DNA of 36,014 bases from contig JAHJGQ010000091.1 in NCBI GenBank assembly GCA_018824365.1, positions 1 through 36,014 on the forward strand, read 5' to 3'. Source of the DNA: Nanobdellota archaeon. Lineage in GTDB: Archaea; Nanobdellota; Nanobdellia; Woesearchaeales; GW2011-AR9. Of the stretch, positions 1 to 9,746 are shown piece by piece (within the stretch, counting starts at the first letter, position 1; the number at the start of each line of letters is the position of its first letter). Below the pieces are notes generated by a model. That model saw nothing but the letters and a program-made list of their open reading frames with translations. It did no database searches and was not told the origin of the DNA. Both the position numbers and the translations under genes were made by a program.

Positions 1-2
1 CA

Positions 3-254
3 ATTCAAGAAGTTGAATCTACATTAAGTTTTGTGGATGGTTCTTATGGACTTATTTGCAGAGAATTGGGAGATATTCTAGCTTACTCACACATGATAGG
101 GATATTACATCCTCAACCGCCAACATTCAATGATGAAAGAATCTTTTTAGGAAAGAGATGGGCCAAAGAAACTTTAAAGAAGCTGGATGCTGATGTCGCT
201 TTTCTCAAATTTTCTAAGAAGGTCTGGGAATATGTTGAAAAAGGTTATTATTAA
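3..254 (+). CDS. C-terminal part of a hypothetical protein, truncated by the window edge
   Basis: Reading frame is open upstream of the GTG at 33 (IQEVESTLSFVDGSYG...) to the window start; stop at 252-254. Confidence 0.55.
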   Translation: MQEVESTLSFVDGSYGLICRELGDILAYSHMIGILHPQPPTFNDERIFLGKRWAKETLKKLDADVAFLKFSKKVWEYVEKGYY

Positions 255-256
255 AT

Positions 257-1357
257 TCATTTCTTCTCTAATAACCAAATCTTATGAACACTTTCGCCTT
301 TATGAACTTCTTCTTCAGAAAGAAGTTTAAACTTATCAGAAAAGGAAGGTTTCCAGTTCTTTCTGCCAATCAGCAATAAAGTGCCTTTTTGTTTTAGAAC
401 ATAACTTGCCTGATAATAGATCTCATTAAGTTTATCCTCATCTTTAGTGGTTATCTGAAAAATCAAATTATCAAACATATTCTCTTTAAATTTTACGTCC
501 AATTCATCTAAAGAGATCTTATGAAAATCTATAAGTTCTTTTACCCCAGCAAGTTGTGCATTTTTTCTTGCAGAAGTAATGTTTTGTTGAGATTCATCAA
601 AGGCAATAATGTTTTTCTGAAAACTTTTATCTGCAAGAGTTTTGGTAAAAAAAGATTGAAAGTCAAACTTATTAAAAAATGGAAATTTAAACAAAGAAAA
701 TTCTTTTTTTTTAGTATTTTGAACAAAGAAACCGGAAGTGTTGAGTGCAGCTTCAATTGCGATAACCCCATCTTTTACAAAGCCAACTAATAAATTATTG
801 CCCAATTTAAATTTACTTTTTCTGACAAAAAAATAGCCCATATCACCTTTAAATGATGCTGCATGTGGAAAAACGCGATAAGGTCTTGCATCTAGTTCAA
901 CACCACACAAATCAATACCCACAAAATAATTTTCTCCATTAAAAAATACATCAACGACAAGATCTGGTTTTTTTAATTCTACTTTTGGTGAAATGTTTAA
1001 TTCTTTTAATTTGGAAAATACTTTTCCAACAACCATTTTTGCTATTGAAATCCTATTTTCTTGTCCTTTGACATTTTCTACTTCAACTTTAAAAGATAGA
1101 TCATCAGAAAAAAAATCTTTCAGATTCAAATCTACATCATTAAAATTGATTGAATCTACTGTCCTGAACTTACCTAAAGAAACAATAATCTTTCTTATTG
1201 ATTGAGAACCATAGATCAATTTCAAAATTTCTTCTTTATCTTCTAAAGAAAACTCCAGAACATTTTGATAAGTGAGTGGAGTTATTTTTGTAAGTTCTTT
1301 AATTTCTTCTGCAGAAATAGTTTCTAAACCTGAATTCACTAAAGCAAATAATTTCAT
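257..1357 (-). CDS. THUMP-domain / RlmL-Trm14-like methyltransferase homolog with degenerate catalytic motifs
   Basis: 366 aa; N-terminal [19 protein letters not shown] typical of the THUMP-RFM family; C-terminal Rossmann-like region. ATGA overlap with the gyrA stop. Confidence 0.65.
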   Translation of the reverse strand: MKLFALVNSGLETISAEEIKELTKITPLTYQNVLEFSLEDKEEILKLIYGSQSIRKIIVSLGKFRTVDSINFNDVDLNLKDFFSDDLSFKVEVENVKGQENRISIAKMVVGKVFSKLKELNISPKVELKKPDLVVDVFFNGENYFVGIDLCGVELDARPYRVFPHAASFKGDMGYFFVRKSKFKLGNNLLVGFVKDGVIAIEAALNTSGFFVQNTKKKEFSLFKFPFFNKFDFQSFFTKTLADKSFQKNIIAFDESQQNITSARKNAQLAGVKELIDFHKISLDELDVKFKENMFDNLIFQITTKDEDKLNEIYYQASYVLKQKGTLLLIGRKNWKPSFSDKFKLLSEEEVHKGESVHKIWLLEKK

Positions 1358-4095
1358 TCTCGATTTCCTATGGAATGGTCTTTTCTTTCTATTTCTTCTT
1401 CTCCTCTTTTCTCTTCTCTTTCATCAGTCTCTTGTTTTTCATCTTCCTCTTGCTTGTATTGTTCATCTCTTAGTTCAAGATCATTTACTTTATCGTCATC
1501 ATTATCATTATTCTCGTTAGATTCATTATCTTCTAACTTATTATCATCATTATTATTATTATTATTGCTATCCTCATTATTTTCACTACTTTCATCATCT
1601 TCACCAATTTGGGCTTCTCTTTCTTTATAGACTACAACATCTTCCTTTTCAACGTCGATATCTTCTTCATCTACAATAATCTTTGCTGCTGCTGCAAGAG
1701 AATCATCTTCAAGTCTCATAACTCTTACTCCTTGAGTGGCACGCCCTATAGTAGATATATCAGAACATTTTATTCTTATTGCTATACCTTTTTTTGAGAT
1801 AAGCATTAAATCTTCTGACCCATTAACTATCATCACTAATTTTACAGGACCATTTTTTTGAGAAATTTTTATGTTTACAACTCCCCTTCCACCACGATGG
1901 CAAAGGCGATAATCGCTGATTAATGTTCTTTTACCATAACCTTTCTCTGTCAGAGTTAAAATCTCTTTGCCTTCATCAACTGCCAGCATGCCGATCACTT
2001 CATCATCTTTCCTTAATCTAATTCCTCTTATTCCTTTGGCAGTCCTTCCCATAGAACGAACATCACTTTCATTAAAACGGTTAGCAAGACCATTCTTAGT
2101 AGCTAAGATTATTTCTTTATCTCCAGAAGTATATTTAACTCCGACTAGATTGTCGTTTTCCTCTAGATTTATAGCCCTGATTCCCCCTTTTCTGGGGTTA
2201 GAAAAATCTTTTAATTCTGTTTTCTTTACTGTACCATCTCTTGTAGCCATGAAGAGATATCCCTCTTTGAAATTTCTTACAGGGATTATTGCTGTTATTT
2301 TCTCATCTTTTCCTTTTTCCAAAAGATTGGCGATATGCTGCCCTTTAGATTGCCTGCTTCCTTCTGGAAGATGATATACTTTTAACCAGTAAACCTGGCC
2401 TTTGTCCGTAAAGAACAGTAGATAATCGTGTGTAGAAGTGATAAAAATTTTCTCAACGAAGTCTTCTTCTTTCATCCCAGCTGCGATTACACCTTTACCT
2501 CCACGTTTCTGTGTCTTGTAAGTGTCCGGTGATAAACGTTTAATATAACCTGAATTGGTCATTGTTACAATGGTTGTTTCTTCTTTGATCAATTCCTCCA
2601 TATCAACATCTTCATACTCCCCTTCAACAACTTTTGATCTTCTTTCATCACCATAATTATTCTTTATCTCTTCAAGTTCTGCTTTTATCAATTCCAATAC
2701 TTTTTGCTGAGAAGACAATATCTCTCGATAAAGCGTAATTTTCTCCAATAATTCTTTATGCTCAGTTCTTATCTTTTCCTGTTCCAAAGATGCTAATTTT
2801 TGTAAACGCATCTCTAAAATTGCTTTCGCTTGAACTTCGGAAAGTGAATAAGTATTCATCAGGAACAATTTTGCTTCTTCAATATTCTTACTATTCTTTA
2901 TTCCTGGAATCACTTCATCAATGTTATCTATCGCTATCAACAATCCCTCAAGAAGATGAACCTTTTGCTCTGCCTGATTTAAATCGTATTTTGTTCTTCT
3001 TGTTACAACTTCTTTACGATGATCAATATGGTATTCCAATATTTGTTTTAAGCTCAGGGTTTTAGGCTGATTGTCTACCAGTGCAAGCAAATTTAATCCA
3101 AAGCTTACTTTCAGACGGCTGTATTTGTAAAGCTGGTTTAAAATTACATTAGCATCAGAATCTTTTTTTAGGTCTATAACAACCCTTATTCCTTCGCGAT
3201 CAGATTCGTCATTTATATTTCTAATCCCAGATATTTTTTTATCTTTGACCAAGTCAGCAATCTGTTTGATCAGTTCTGCTTTGTTTACTTGATAAGGAAT
3301 TTCTTTAACTATAATCTTGTCTTCTTCTATGTAAACTACGCTTTTGATAATTACCTTACCCCTACCAAATTCATAGGCATGCAGCAAAGAGTTGCCACAA
3401 GCAACTTCTCCCCCTGTCGGGAAATCAGGTGCAGGGATTATTTCCATTAATTCTTGTGTGCTTATTTCAGGATTGTTGATAGTGGCAATAATTCCTTCAC
3501 AAATCTCTTTGACGTTATGCGGAGGAATATTTGTTGCCATCCCTACAGCAATACCTGAAGAACCATTTACAAGTAAGTTGGGAAGCTTATTAGGTAATAC
3601 AATCGGTTCTTTTAGTGAACCATCAAAGTTATCTTTAAAATCAACTGTATCTTTCTCGATATCCCTAAGCATCTCTTCAGCAAGCTTATTTAGCTTAGCT
3701 TCAGTGTAACGCATAGCAGCTGCATTATCGCCATCAATACTTCCAAAGTTGCCTTGTCCTTTGATCAAAGGATAACGCAGACTGAAATCTTGAGCCATAC
3801 GCACTAAAGAATCATAGACTGCTGTATCACCGTGAGGATGGTATTTACCCAATACTTCCCCTACAATACGGGCACATTTTTTAAAAGGCTTATTATGGAG
3901 CATGCCCATATCAAACATTGCATAAAGAATCCTTCTGTGGACTGGTTTAAGCCCATCCCTTACATCAGGAAGGGCTCGGCCTACAATGACGGACATGGCA
4001 TAATTTACATAAGCTTCTCTCATCTCTTCTTCAATGACACGAGGAAGAATCTTGTCTGTGTTTTCAGGTGCCTCAGGCACTTCGTTTTGAACCAT
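1354..4095 (-). CDS. gyrA: DNA gyrase subunit A
   Basis: 913 aa; [29 protein letters not shown], catalytic-Tyr region [10 protein letters not shown], GyrA-box-like QKRGGKG; acidic Asn-rich tail. Confidence 0.97.
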   Translation of the reverse strand: MVQNEVPEAPENTDKILPRVIEEEMREAYVNYAMSVIVGRALPDVRDGLKPVHRRILYAMFDMGMLHNKPFKKCARIVGEVLGKYHPHGDTAVYDSLVRMAQDFSLRYPLIKGQGNFGSIDGDNAAAMRYTEAKLNKLAEEMLRDIEKDTVDFKDNFDGSLKEPIVLPNKLPNLLVNGSSGIAVGMATNIPPHNVKEICEGIIATINNPEISTQELMEIIPAPDFPTGGEVACGNSLLHAYEFGRGKVIIKSVVYIEEDKIIVKEIPYQVNKAELIKQIADLVKDKKISGIRNINDESDREGIRVVIDLKKDSDANVILNQLYKYSRLKVSFGLNLLALVDNQPKTLSLKQILEYHIDHRKEVVTRRTKYDLNQAEQKVHLLEGLLIAIDNIDEVIPGIKNSKNIEEAKLFLMNTYSLSEVQAKAILEMRLQKLASLEQEKIRTEHKELLEKITLYREILSSQQKVLELIKAELEEIKNNYGDERRSKVVEGEYEDVDMEELIKEETTIVTMTNSGYIKRLSPDTYKTQKRGGKGVIAAGMKEEDFVEKIFITSTHDYLLFFTDKGQVYWLKVYHLPEGSRQSKGQHIANLLEKGKDEKITAIIPVRNFKEGYLFMATRDGTVKKTELKDFSNPRKGGIRAINLEENDNLVGVKYTSGDKEIILATKNGLANRFNESDVRSMGRTAKGIRGIRLRKDDEVIGMLAVDEGKEILTLTEKGYGKRTLISDYRLCHRGGRGVVNIKISQKNGPVKLVMIVNGSEDLMLISKKGIAIRIKCSDISTIGRATQGVRVMRLEDDSLAAAAKIIVDEEDIDVEKEDVVVYKEREAQIGEDDESSENNEDSNNNNNNDDNKLEDNESNENNDNDDDKVNDLELRDEQYKQEEDEKQETDEREEKRGEEEIERKDHSIGNRE

Positions 4096-4259
4096 TTTTT
4101 AAGAGTGTTTAATATTTCTTTTATCGTCGATAAAAACGTATAAATTAGAGATTTTGGTGGTTTATAAAGCTTGTGGTTAAAAATGAGTTTTTAATGAGTT
4201 TTTATAAAGTTGAAAAAGTTTATAAATCTTAATAATATGATTTTAAGGGAGGTGTTCAA

Positions 4260-4568
4260 ATGGCTATAAAAAAAAGAAATGTAATCTTAGTATATTTATT
4301 TACTCTAATTACATTCGGAATTTATTTGATATATTGGTTAGTTAAAACCAAAGTGGAAATGAATGAACTAGGGGCTAAAATACCAACAGCATGGTTGATC
4401 ATAATTCCCATAGCTAATATCTACTGGCTCTACAAGTATGCCGAAGGTTTCTCTACCAAATTGAAAAAAGATAACAATGCAATCTTATGGTTCTTATTGT
4501 TTTGGTTAGTAGGAATAATTATGCCGATTATGGTACAATTAGAATTAAATAAGAAAGCAAAGAAATGA
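4260..4568 (+). CDS. DUF4234-like small integral membrane protein
   Basis: 102 aa, hydrophobic segments [18 protein letters not shown]; strong SD GGGAGGTG just upstream. Confidence 0.65.
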   Translation: MAIKKRNVILVYLFTLITFGIYLIYWLVKTKVEMNELGAKIPTAWLIIIPIANIYWLYKYAEGFSTKLKKDNNAILWFLLFWLVGIIMPIMVQLELNKKAKK

Positions 4569-4582
4569 ATTAATAATATTTT

Positions 4583-5203
4583 TTATTTTTTAATTTCTTT
4601 CATCGCCTTTTCTATCTCGCTTTTGCTGACTTCTTCATTTTTCTCTAACTCAATCAGCCTTTCTACTTCGTCTGCTTCTTTATTGACTTCCTCCGCTTCG
4701 TTGAGGATATCTAAAGGTATTTGATCAAGGAAAGCTTTCTTTGCATCTTCACTTGGAAGATCGAAATATTCAAAAAATTTCTTGGTTAGTTTAATTTTAT
4801 AAGTTCTACCAAATTTATCTTTAGTGATGAAACCTTGCTCTTCAAGCTGTCTCATGTGTTCATAAGCACCAGAACCTTTTAATTTTATGACGTCTGACTG
4901 TACGATAGGATATCTCCAGGCGATGATTGCCAATGTTTCCATTAAAGGCTTCTCAAGTTCTGTTGAAGATACTATGTTGCTTACCAAAGAAACAAACTCA
5001 TCACGAACTGTTAATTTCCAACCGTCTTCATTTTTTATGATCTGCAAGGAATGGTCTTTTTCAGAGTATTCTTTAATCAATTTTTCTATAATCTCTTCTG
5101 TTTCTTTGATTTCTAACGAACATAGGCTGGCAACACGTTCAGAAGTAATCTTCTTTCCTACAGCGAAGAGTACAGCTTCAACCTTTTTTTCTTTCTGATC
5201 CAT
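4583..5203 (-). CDS. scpB: Segregation and condensation protein B (ScpB)
   Basis: 206 aa; KKVEAVLFAVGKKITSERVASL, LAIIAWRYPIVQSDVIKLKGSGAYEHMRQLEEQGFI winged-helix motifs. Confidence 0.85.
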   Translation of the reverse strand: MDQKEKKVEAVLFAVGKKITSERVASLCSLEIKETEEIIEKLIKEYSEKDHSLQIIKNEDGWKLTVRDEFVSLVSNIVSSTELEKPLMETLAIIAWRYPIVQSDVIKLKGSGAYEHMRQLEEQGFITKDKFGRTYKIKLTKKFFEYFDLPSEDAKKAFLDQIPLDILNEAEEVNKEADEVERLIELEKNEEVSKSEIEKAMKEIKK

Positions 5204-5225
5204 TTTTGGTCGGTTTCCTAAATAT

Positions 5226-5801
5226 TTACTTTTTACTTTTAAGATAATAAATGCCGTCTTTCAAATCAATAACGTTTTGATCTATCAGTTTATCTAAAAA
5301 ATCTTCCAAGAGATCCTTGTTAACCCCAGTTAATTTACTAATCTGTTCTGAAGTAAGATTACTTTTACCTAATAGAACGGTCACGTAATTTTTCAATAAA
5401 AATGCTGTGTTGGTCTTTAATGTATCATTTTCTATTTTTAATTGCTTTGCAACCATATCAACGCCATGGAGTTTAGCTTGTAGATCATTGATAAAACTGG
5501 AAACCTCATTATCGCTAAGACTTAATTGGCTTGGTTCGATGATATCAATCAATGAAGGCATATAATCAAAACAGAAGTCTATCAAGTTGTCCATCTTTCC
5601 AGTCCAGATCTCCAGTTCTGTAAAAGTAGCCCATAAATCGGTATCTTCTTGCTTCTTTGCTTCAGTCAACTCTTCATTAACAACCTCATAGCGTTCGTCT
5701 TCTTTAATCTTACTTACATATTCTTTGATAGAAGATTCTACATGTTCTTTTGGCTTACCCAACACTTCTATTACAGCTCTAAAAAAAATCTTTTTTTCCA
5801 T
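5226..5801 (-). CDS. Hypothetical protein with a possible C-terminal winged-helix region
   Basis: 191 aa; C-terminal LTSEQISKLTGVNKDLLEDFLDKLIDQNVIDLKDGIYYL resembles HTH plus wing; upstream of scpB on the same strand. Confidence 0.6.
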   Translation of the reverse strand: MEKKIFFRAVIEVLGKPKEHVESSIKEYVSKIKEDERYEVVNEELTEAKKQEDTDLWATFTELEIWTGKMDNLIDFCFDYMPSLIDIIEPSQLSLSDNEVSSFINDLQAKLHGVDMVAKQLKIENDTLKTNTAFLLKNYVTVLLGKSNLTSEQISKLTGVNKDLLEDFLDKLIDQNVIDLKDGIYYLKSKK

Positions 5802-5848
5802 TGATTACAAGAAAATAGTATGCTTTTTAAGTCTTTCTGAAGATTAAT

Positions 5849-5874
5849 TTATTAGTCCATGTTATTAGTCTATG
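5849..5874. repeat. Tandem 13-bp imperfect direct repeat TTATTAGTCCATG / TTATTAGTCTATG
   Basis: Two adjacent copies, 12/13 identical, in the gap between two minus-strand genes. Confidence 0.7.
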
Positions 5875-5887
5875 TTGTATTTATCAG

Positions 5888-8128
5888 TTAACAATTATTC
5901 TTTCCTATCAACACAATACAAAACAGTCCAAAAGTGATGGCAAGAAAATAAGGTATCAATCTTTTGGCTTTTTCAGAACTTGATTCGTAAACAATTATCC
6001 CATTTAGTACATCAATTATTTTTTCTTTTTCTGCTTTAAGTTGAAGATTTGATTCCGGATTGGCTTCAAGAGAGGATTCAGCAAAAAAATTCGATTCTAA
6101 AAACGATTGTTGGGAAGAAAAATTCACTTCTTCTTTTATTTTTCCAGATGATAAAATATATATCTTCTCTGTTAATTCTTTATCAGTTTTCTGCCTATCT
6201 TTATTGATTTTTACTTTTAATTTATACTCCCCTTCTTCAATTCCATCATCTACTTTTATCAGAAATTCAACTGATTTCAGCTCATTTTCATTAAGGGTTA
6301 ACTCCTGTAAATTATAATCATTTTCAACTGTTTTATTATAACAAGAGTAACATCTGCTTCCTTTATAAAGATAGCTCCATAATTTATAATCATGTTTAGA
6401 ATCATCTCCAAGAAGCTGTACTTTCACTTTTAACACATCACCTATTTTAATTGAAGAGGGCAGGTCAATTATCTGATAATGTTCAATCTTGCTTTTCTTT
6501 TCCTCTTCTATTTCTTCAATGTAATCCAAATAATCTTTACATATTTCCTTATCAACACCACCGATAGTAAAAGGCTGTTCAGTTCTCAAGCCCAGACCTT
6601 CAAGAACTAAGATAGCTTGACCATCTTCAATCTTTTGGTTGCAATTTGGAATAAGTTGAATCGGCAGGGTAATATTATATAATTGATATTCTTCATAGAT
6701 GTTCAACTTAGTGGTCTTACTGATCTTTTCTTTGTCTTTCTCTGCCCATAATTGTATTGAGTATTTCGTTTCCTGTCCTTTGTAAATATTTATTTTGGCC
6801 CTGAATTGGTCTCCCCATTCTGCTTCTTCATCATTTCCCAAGTAAAGCGTTCCTATGTTTAAAGATGAAGAGTTCTCTTTATATTGTGGATTGATAGCTA
6901 TAAGTTTAGTCACCTTATTATCAGCTAAATTTCTTTCATTGCAATTTAAACTAAATATTTCAAACTTGACCATATATATCCCTTCAGCAAGATTTGGTGA
7001 GTAAGAACTTATCTTCTTATATGATTCAATGACTGTTTCATTTTTCCAAGGAGAATATTCTTTGATCACTCCTCCAAAAATATCTTCAATTGTACCCTTA
7101 ACGGAAATGTTTTGGGCAAAACCGTATAAACGTTCTATTTCTACCGTAAATGATAAATCTTTATTCTTAAATATGGAATTATCAATTAAGAGGTTAATTT
7201 TCCAATCACAATTTTCAACGTAATAATTTTCTTTGTTTGGAGTGGGAATTGTGTGATACCATTGATTGCCTATCTTGCTTATTGACATTCCTTCAGTACT
7301 GCCAGAATAACTAACACTATCAATAAGCGTTGTTTCTTTAAACAATCTAACTTCATCATAATCAGAATTTAATGAAAAATCGGTATCGCCATCACGATAA
7401 ATCGTTTTATAACATCCAGCACAGATTATTGTTCCTGATTCATCGATAATCTTGTTATCTGCAATTGGTAATTTGCCGTTTTCTTTAGAATCTTTTAATA
7501 TCAACCCTTTCAAATCGATGTTTTGGCTGCCGGGATTGTATAATTCAACCCATTCTCCTAAAGGTTTATTTCCATCATCTTCTCCAATCGGATCCGGTAA
7601 AAATTCATTGATTTTAAGAATTGAATAATCATAACTAAATTCATAATTACTGTTTTGTTGGCCGGGAGTTCCGCCGTCAACTAAGCTTTCCTGCCATTGA
7701 CCATCTTTATTTTTTTCCAAGGTTTTATTGTTGCCATCTGCTAAATCAACATAATCAGTATAGTCAAAACTATCACTACAATTTTCATTGCCCTCTAAAA
7801 CTATTTCTTCACCAGAATTTTTTAAGCTAATGCTCTGTTCAATAACACTATTTTGACTTCCGAAATAATAAGTGAAATTTGCTAAATTTCTTACTATCAG
7901 TAAATAAGAGTGATCATTCAATTCCCCTTGCAAAGCCTTGCCGTCTAAAGAACAATTAGAAATATTGATAGAAAAATCATTAGGATTATACAATTCAATC
8001 CATTCACAATAATTGTCATCACATTGTCCCGGATTGTACATAATTTCATTAATTTCGACCGAAGCCAAAGAAAAATCGGTCAAGAAAGTTGACAGAAGTA
8101 AATATAAGAATAATCTATTGAATCTCAT
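5888..8128 (-). CDS. Secreted or membrane-anchored protein with two lamin-tail-like (LTD) domains
   Basis: 746 aa; N-terminal signal peptide, VEINEIMYNPGQCDDNYCEWIELYNPND and LKINEFLPDPIGEDDGNKPLGEWVELYNPGSQNIDLKG, C-terminal TM LIPYFLAITFGLFCIVLIG. Confidence 0.75.
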   Translation of the reverse strand: MRFNRLFLYLLLSTFLTDFSLASVEINEIMYNPGQCDDNYCEWIELYNPNDFSINISNCSLDGKALQGELNDHSYLLIVRNLANFTYYFGSQNSVIEQSISLKNSGEEIVLEGNENCSDSFDYTDYVDLADGNNKTLEKNKDGQWQESLVDGGTPGQQNSNYEFSYDYSILKINEFLPDPIGEDDGNKPLGEWVELYNPGSQNIDLKGLILKDSKENGKLPIADNKIIDESGTIICAGCYKTIYRDGDTDFSLNSDYDEVRLFKETTLIDSVSYSGSTEGMSISKIGNQWYHTIPTPNKENYYVENCDWKINLLIDNSIFKNKDLSFTVEIERLYGFAQNISVKGTIEDIFGGVIKEYSPWKNETVIESYKKISSYSPNLAEGIYMVKFEIFSLNCNERNLADNKVTKLIAINPQYKENSSSLNIGTLYLGNDEEAEWGDQFRAKINIYKGQETKYSIQLWAEKDKEKISKTTKLNIYEEYQLYNITLPIQLIPNCNQKIEDGQAILVLEGLGLRTEQPFTIGGVDKEICKDYLDYIEEIEEEKKSKIEHYQIIDLPSSIKIGDVLKVKVQLLGDDSKHDYKLWSYLYKGSRCYSCYNKTVENDYNLQELTLNENELKSVEFLIKVDDGIEEGEYKLKVKINKDRQKTDKELTEKIYILSSGKIKEEVNFSSQQSFLESNFFAESSLEANPESNLQLKAEKEKIIDVLNGIIVYESSSEKAKRLIPYFLAITFGLFCIVLIGKNNC

Positions 8129-8249
8129 ATGAGGAGTTAAATGAATTATACAATAAATAATTTTCCCATAAAATCCCCATGAAAATGATTTTTACTATTC
8201 TTGAATACTAAAGAAAGTTTTTAAATGTACTTGGCTTGTTAATTACAAA

Positions 8250-8729
8250 ATGGGATGGTTGTTTGGAAAAAAGAAGAAAGTACCACAAGTTCCTGCTTCT
8301 GAAGGGATTATCAGTGAAAGAGCTTTGAGATTTCCAGTTAAGCGCAGTTCTTCTGAAAGGATTATAGAACCGGATGAAGTGAAAGAAGCGGTTGGTTTTG
8401 AAATGCCAAATGACTTTTCTGAAGAAGCAGAAATGCCGGCAACAGAAGTTCCTACCAGCCCATTACCACCAAGAACTGGAGTTAGTCCTTTTTTTAAACC
8501 ACAAAACAAAGAAGATTTATTTGTAAAAGTAGAAGTTTATCAAAGAGTTCTTGGAGAAATAGACATGCTAAAAAGGAATTTAGCGGAGCTTTCTGAAACA
8601 AATAAAAATTTAGAATTATCAGAGTACAATGAAGAAAATAATTTTAACCGTCTTAGAAGGTCGATGAAATTAATGCATGATAGCCTTTTACAAATTGATA
8701 AAACTGTATTCAAATTTCAAGGTGATTAA
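8250..8729 (+). CDS. Hypothetical coiled-coil protein
   Basis: 159 aa; MGWLFGKKKK start, heptad-like C-terminus. Confidence 0.65.
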   Translation: MGWLFGKKKKVPQVPASEGIISERALRFPVKRSSSERIIEPDEVKEAVGFEMPNDFSEEAEMPATEVPTSPLPPRTGVSPFFKPQNKEDLFVKVEVYQRVLGEIDMLKRNLAELSETNKNLELSEYNEENNFNRLRRSMKLMHDSLLQIDKTVFKFQGD

Positions 8730-8731
8730 AA

Positions 8732-8962
8732 ATGGAAAAAATGCCCGTCTTTATAAAAGTAGAAGAATATGATGATGTCTTAGATTTAGTTAAACTTATC
8801 AAAAAGAAGCTTGATGAAGCAAAGTCAACACTTCTTAAAATAAATGATCTTAAGAATGAAGAAGATCACCAATTAGAAATGTGGCAGAACACGCTTGCAG
8901 AAGTAGAGAAGAAAGTAGATTTTATTGATCATTCTTTGAATGAACCAGAACAATATCAATAA
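8732..8962 (+). CDS. Hypothetical small coiled-coil protein
   Basis: 76 aa; starts 2 nt after the previous stop; helical Lys/Glu/Leu-rich. Confidence 0.6.
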   Translation: MEKMPVFIKVEEYDDVLDLVKLIKKKLDEAKSTLLKINDLKNEEDHQLEMWQNTLAEVEKKVDFIDHSLNEPEQYQ

Positions 8963-8983
8963 GAAAGTAAGTTAAACGAGAAA

Positions 8984-9463
8984 ATGAAAAAAAAAGCAGT
9001 GAAGAAAAAGAGTGTAAAAACAGTAAAAAAAGAAGTTAAAAGAGTTAGTGCTCCAAAAATGCCGGTTAGAGAGAAAGGGCTTAATTTTATGGTCCAGATT
9101 AATGATCCTAAAGCTCTAAGAAAAGATCTTCTTGAAGCGTTACGTGAAGTTATTATCTTTATGCAAGGTTATGAAACATTTAGGAAAGTTCAAGAAGAAA
9201 AAGTTGTTACTTTCTCTAAGCTGCGCGATAATATTAAAGAATTAAATAATCTGATTGATAACAAGTTAAGAAAATTCCTGCCGAAGGGAAAACTTAAAAG
9301 TATTGGTGAAGAAATGAAAGTTCAGGAAGAAGTTGAAGAACAGGAAGAGTTACCAAGACAGGTGAGTATTCTTAGAACTGAACCCAAGAGAGAAAATAAT
9401 GAATTAGATGATCTGGAATATCAACTTAAAGATATTGAAAATAGATTAAAGAAAATCCAATGA
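8984..9463 (+). CDS. Hypothetical coiled-coil protein with Lys-rich N-terminus
   Basis: 159 aa; MKKKAVKKKSVKTVKKEVK start, C-terminal coiled coil LDDLEYQLKDIENRLKKIQ. Confidence 0.6.
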   Translation: MKKKAVKKKSVKTVKKEVKRVSAPKMPVREKGLNFMVQINDPKALRKDLLEALREVIIFMQGYETFRKVQEEKVVTFSKLRDNIKELNNLIDNKLRKFLPKGKLKSIGEEMKVQEEVEEQEELPRQVSILRTEPKRENNELDDLEYQLKDIENRLKKIQ

Positions 9464-9538
9464 TTTCTTTTTTTCCTAGATTTTTTACAATTATTTTAAG
9501 ATAATTTTATAAAACTTCTATGAAAATAACAATCTTAT

Positions 9539-9702
9539 GCGGACGTGCCGGAGTGGTCAAACGGGATAGATTGTTTGTACATAGGTACTAATGAGTCCTA
9601 ACTCAAGTCGTTTTGAGTGATGAGGTCTAACAAGATCGATGAAATACTCGTGAGCCATCTATTGGCTTAGTGCCTACGCAGGTTCGAGCCCTGCCGTCCG
9701 CA
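9539..9702 (+). tRNA. tRNA-Leu(CAA) with two introns (9570-9600 and 9608-9656)
   Basis: Acceptor GCGGACG/CGTCCGC, discriminator A, T-arm GCAGG-TTCGAGC-CCTGC, class II variable arm TGGCTTAGTGCC. After removing both introns the anticodon arm is ATAGA-CTCAAGA-TCTAT. Confidence 0.88.
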
Positions 9703-9746
9703 TATTTTTAATTTATTAGAATTAAAATAAATGAGAGTTAAGCATT

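Noticed and set aside
1370-1630. Plus-strand Ser/Leu-rich ORF (86 aa)
   Set aside because: It is the antisense reading of the low-complexity GyrA tail; composition is explained by the repeat.
4180-4215. Repeated TGAGTTTTTAA/TGAGTTTTTAT upstream of the DUF4234 gene
   Set aside because: Short AT-rich duplication in a promoter region; not distinguishable from compositional background.
9539-9702. Single-intron tRNA with anticodon GTT (Asn)
   Set aside because: The variable arm is class II, the discriminator and stem fit Leu, and a single-intron model gives no BHB pairing; the two-intron Leu(CAA) model resolves all features.
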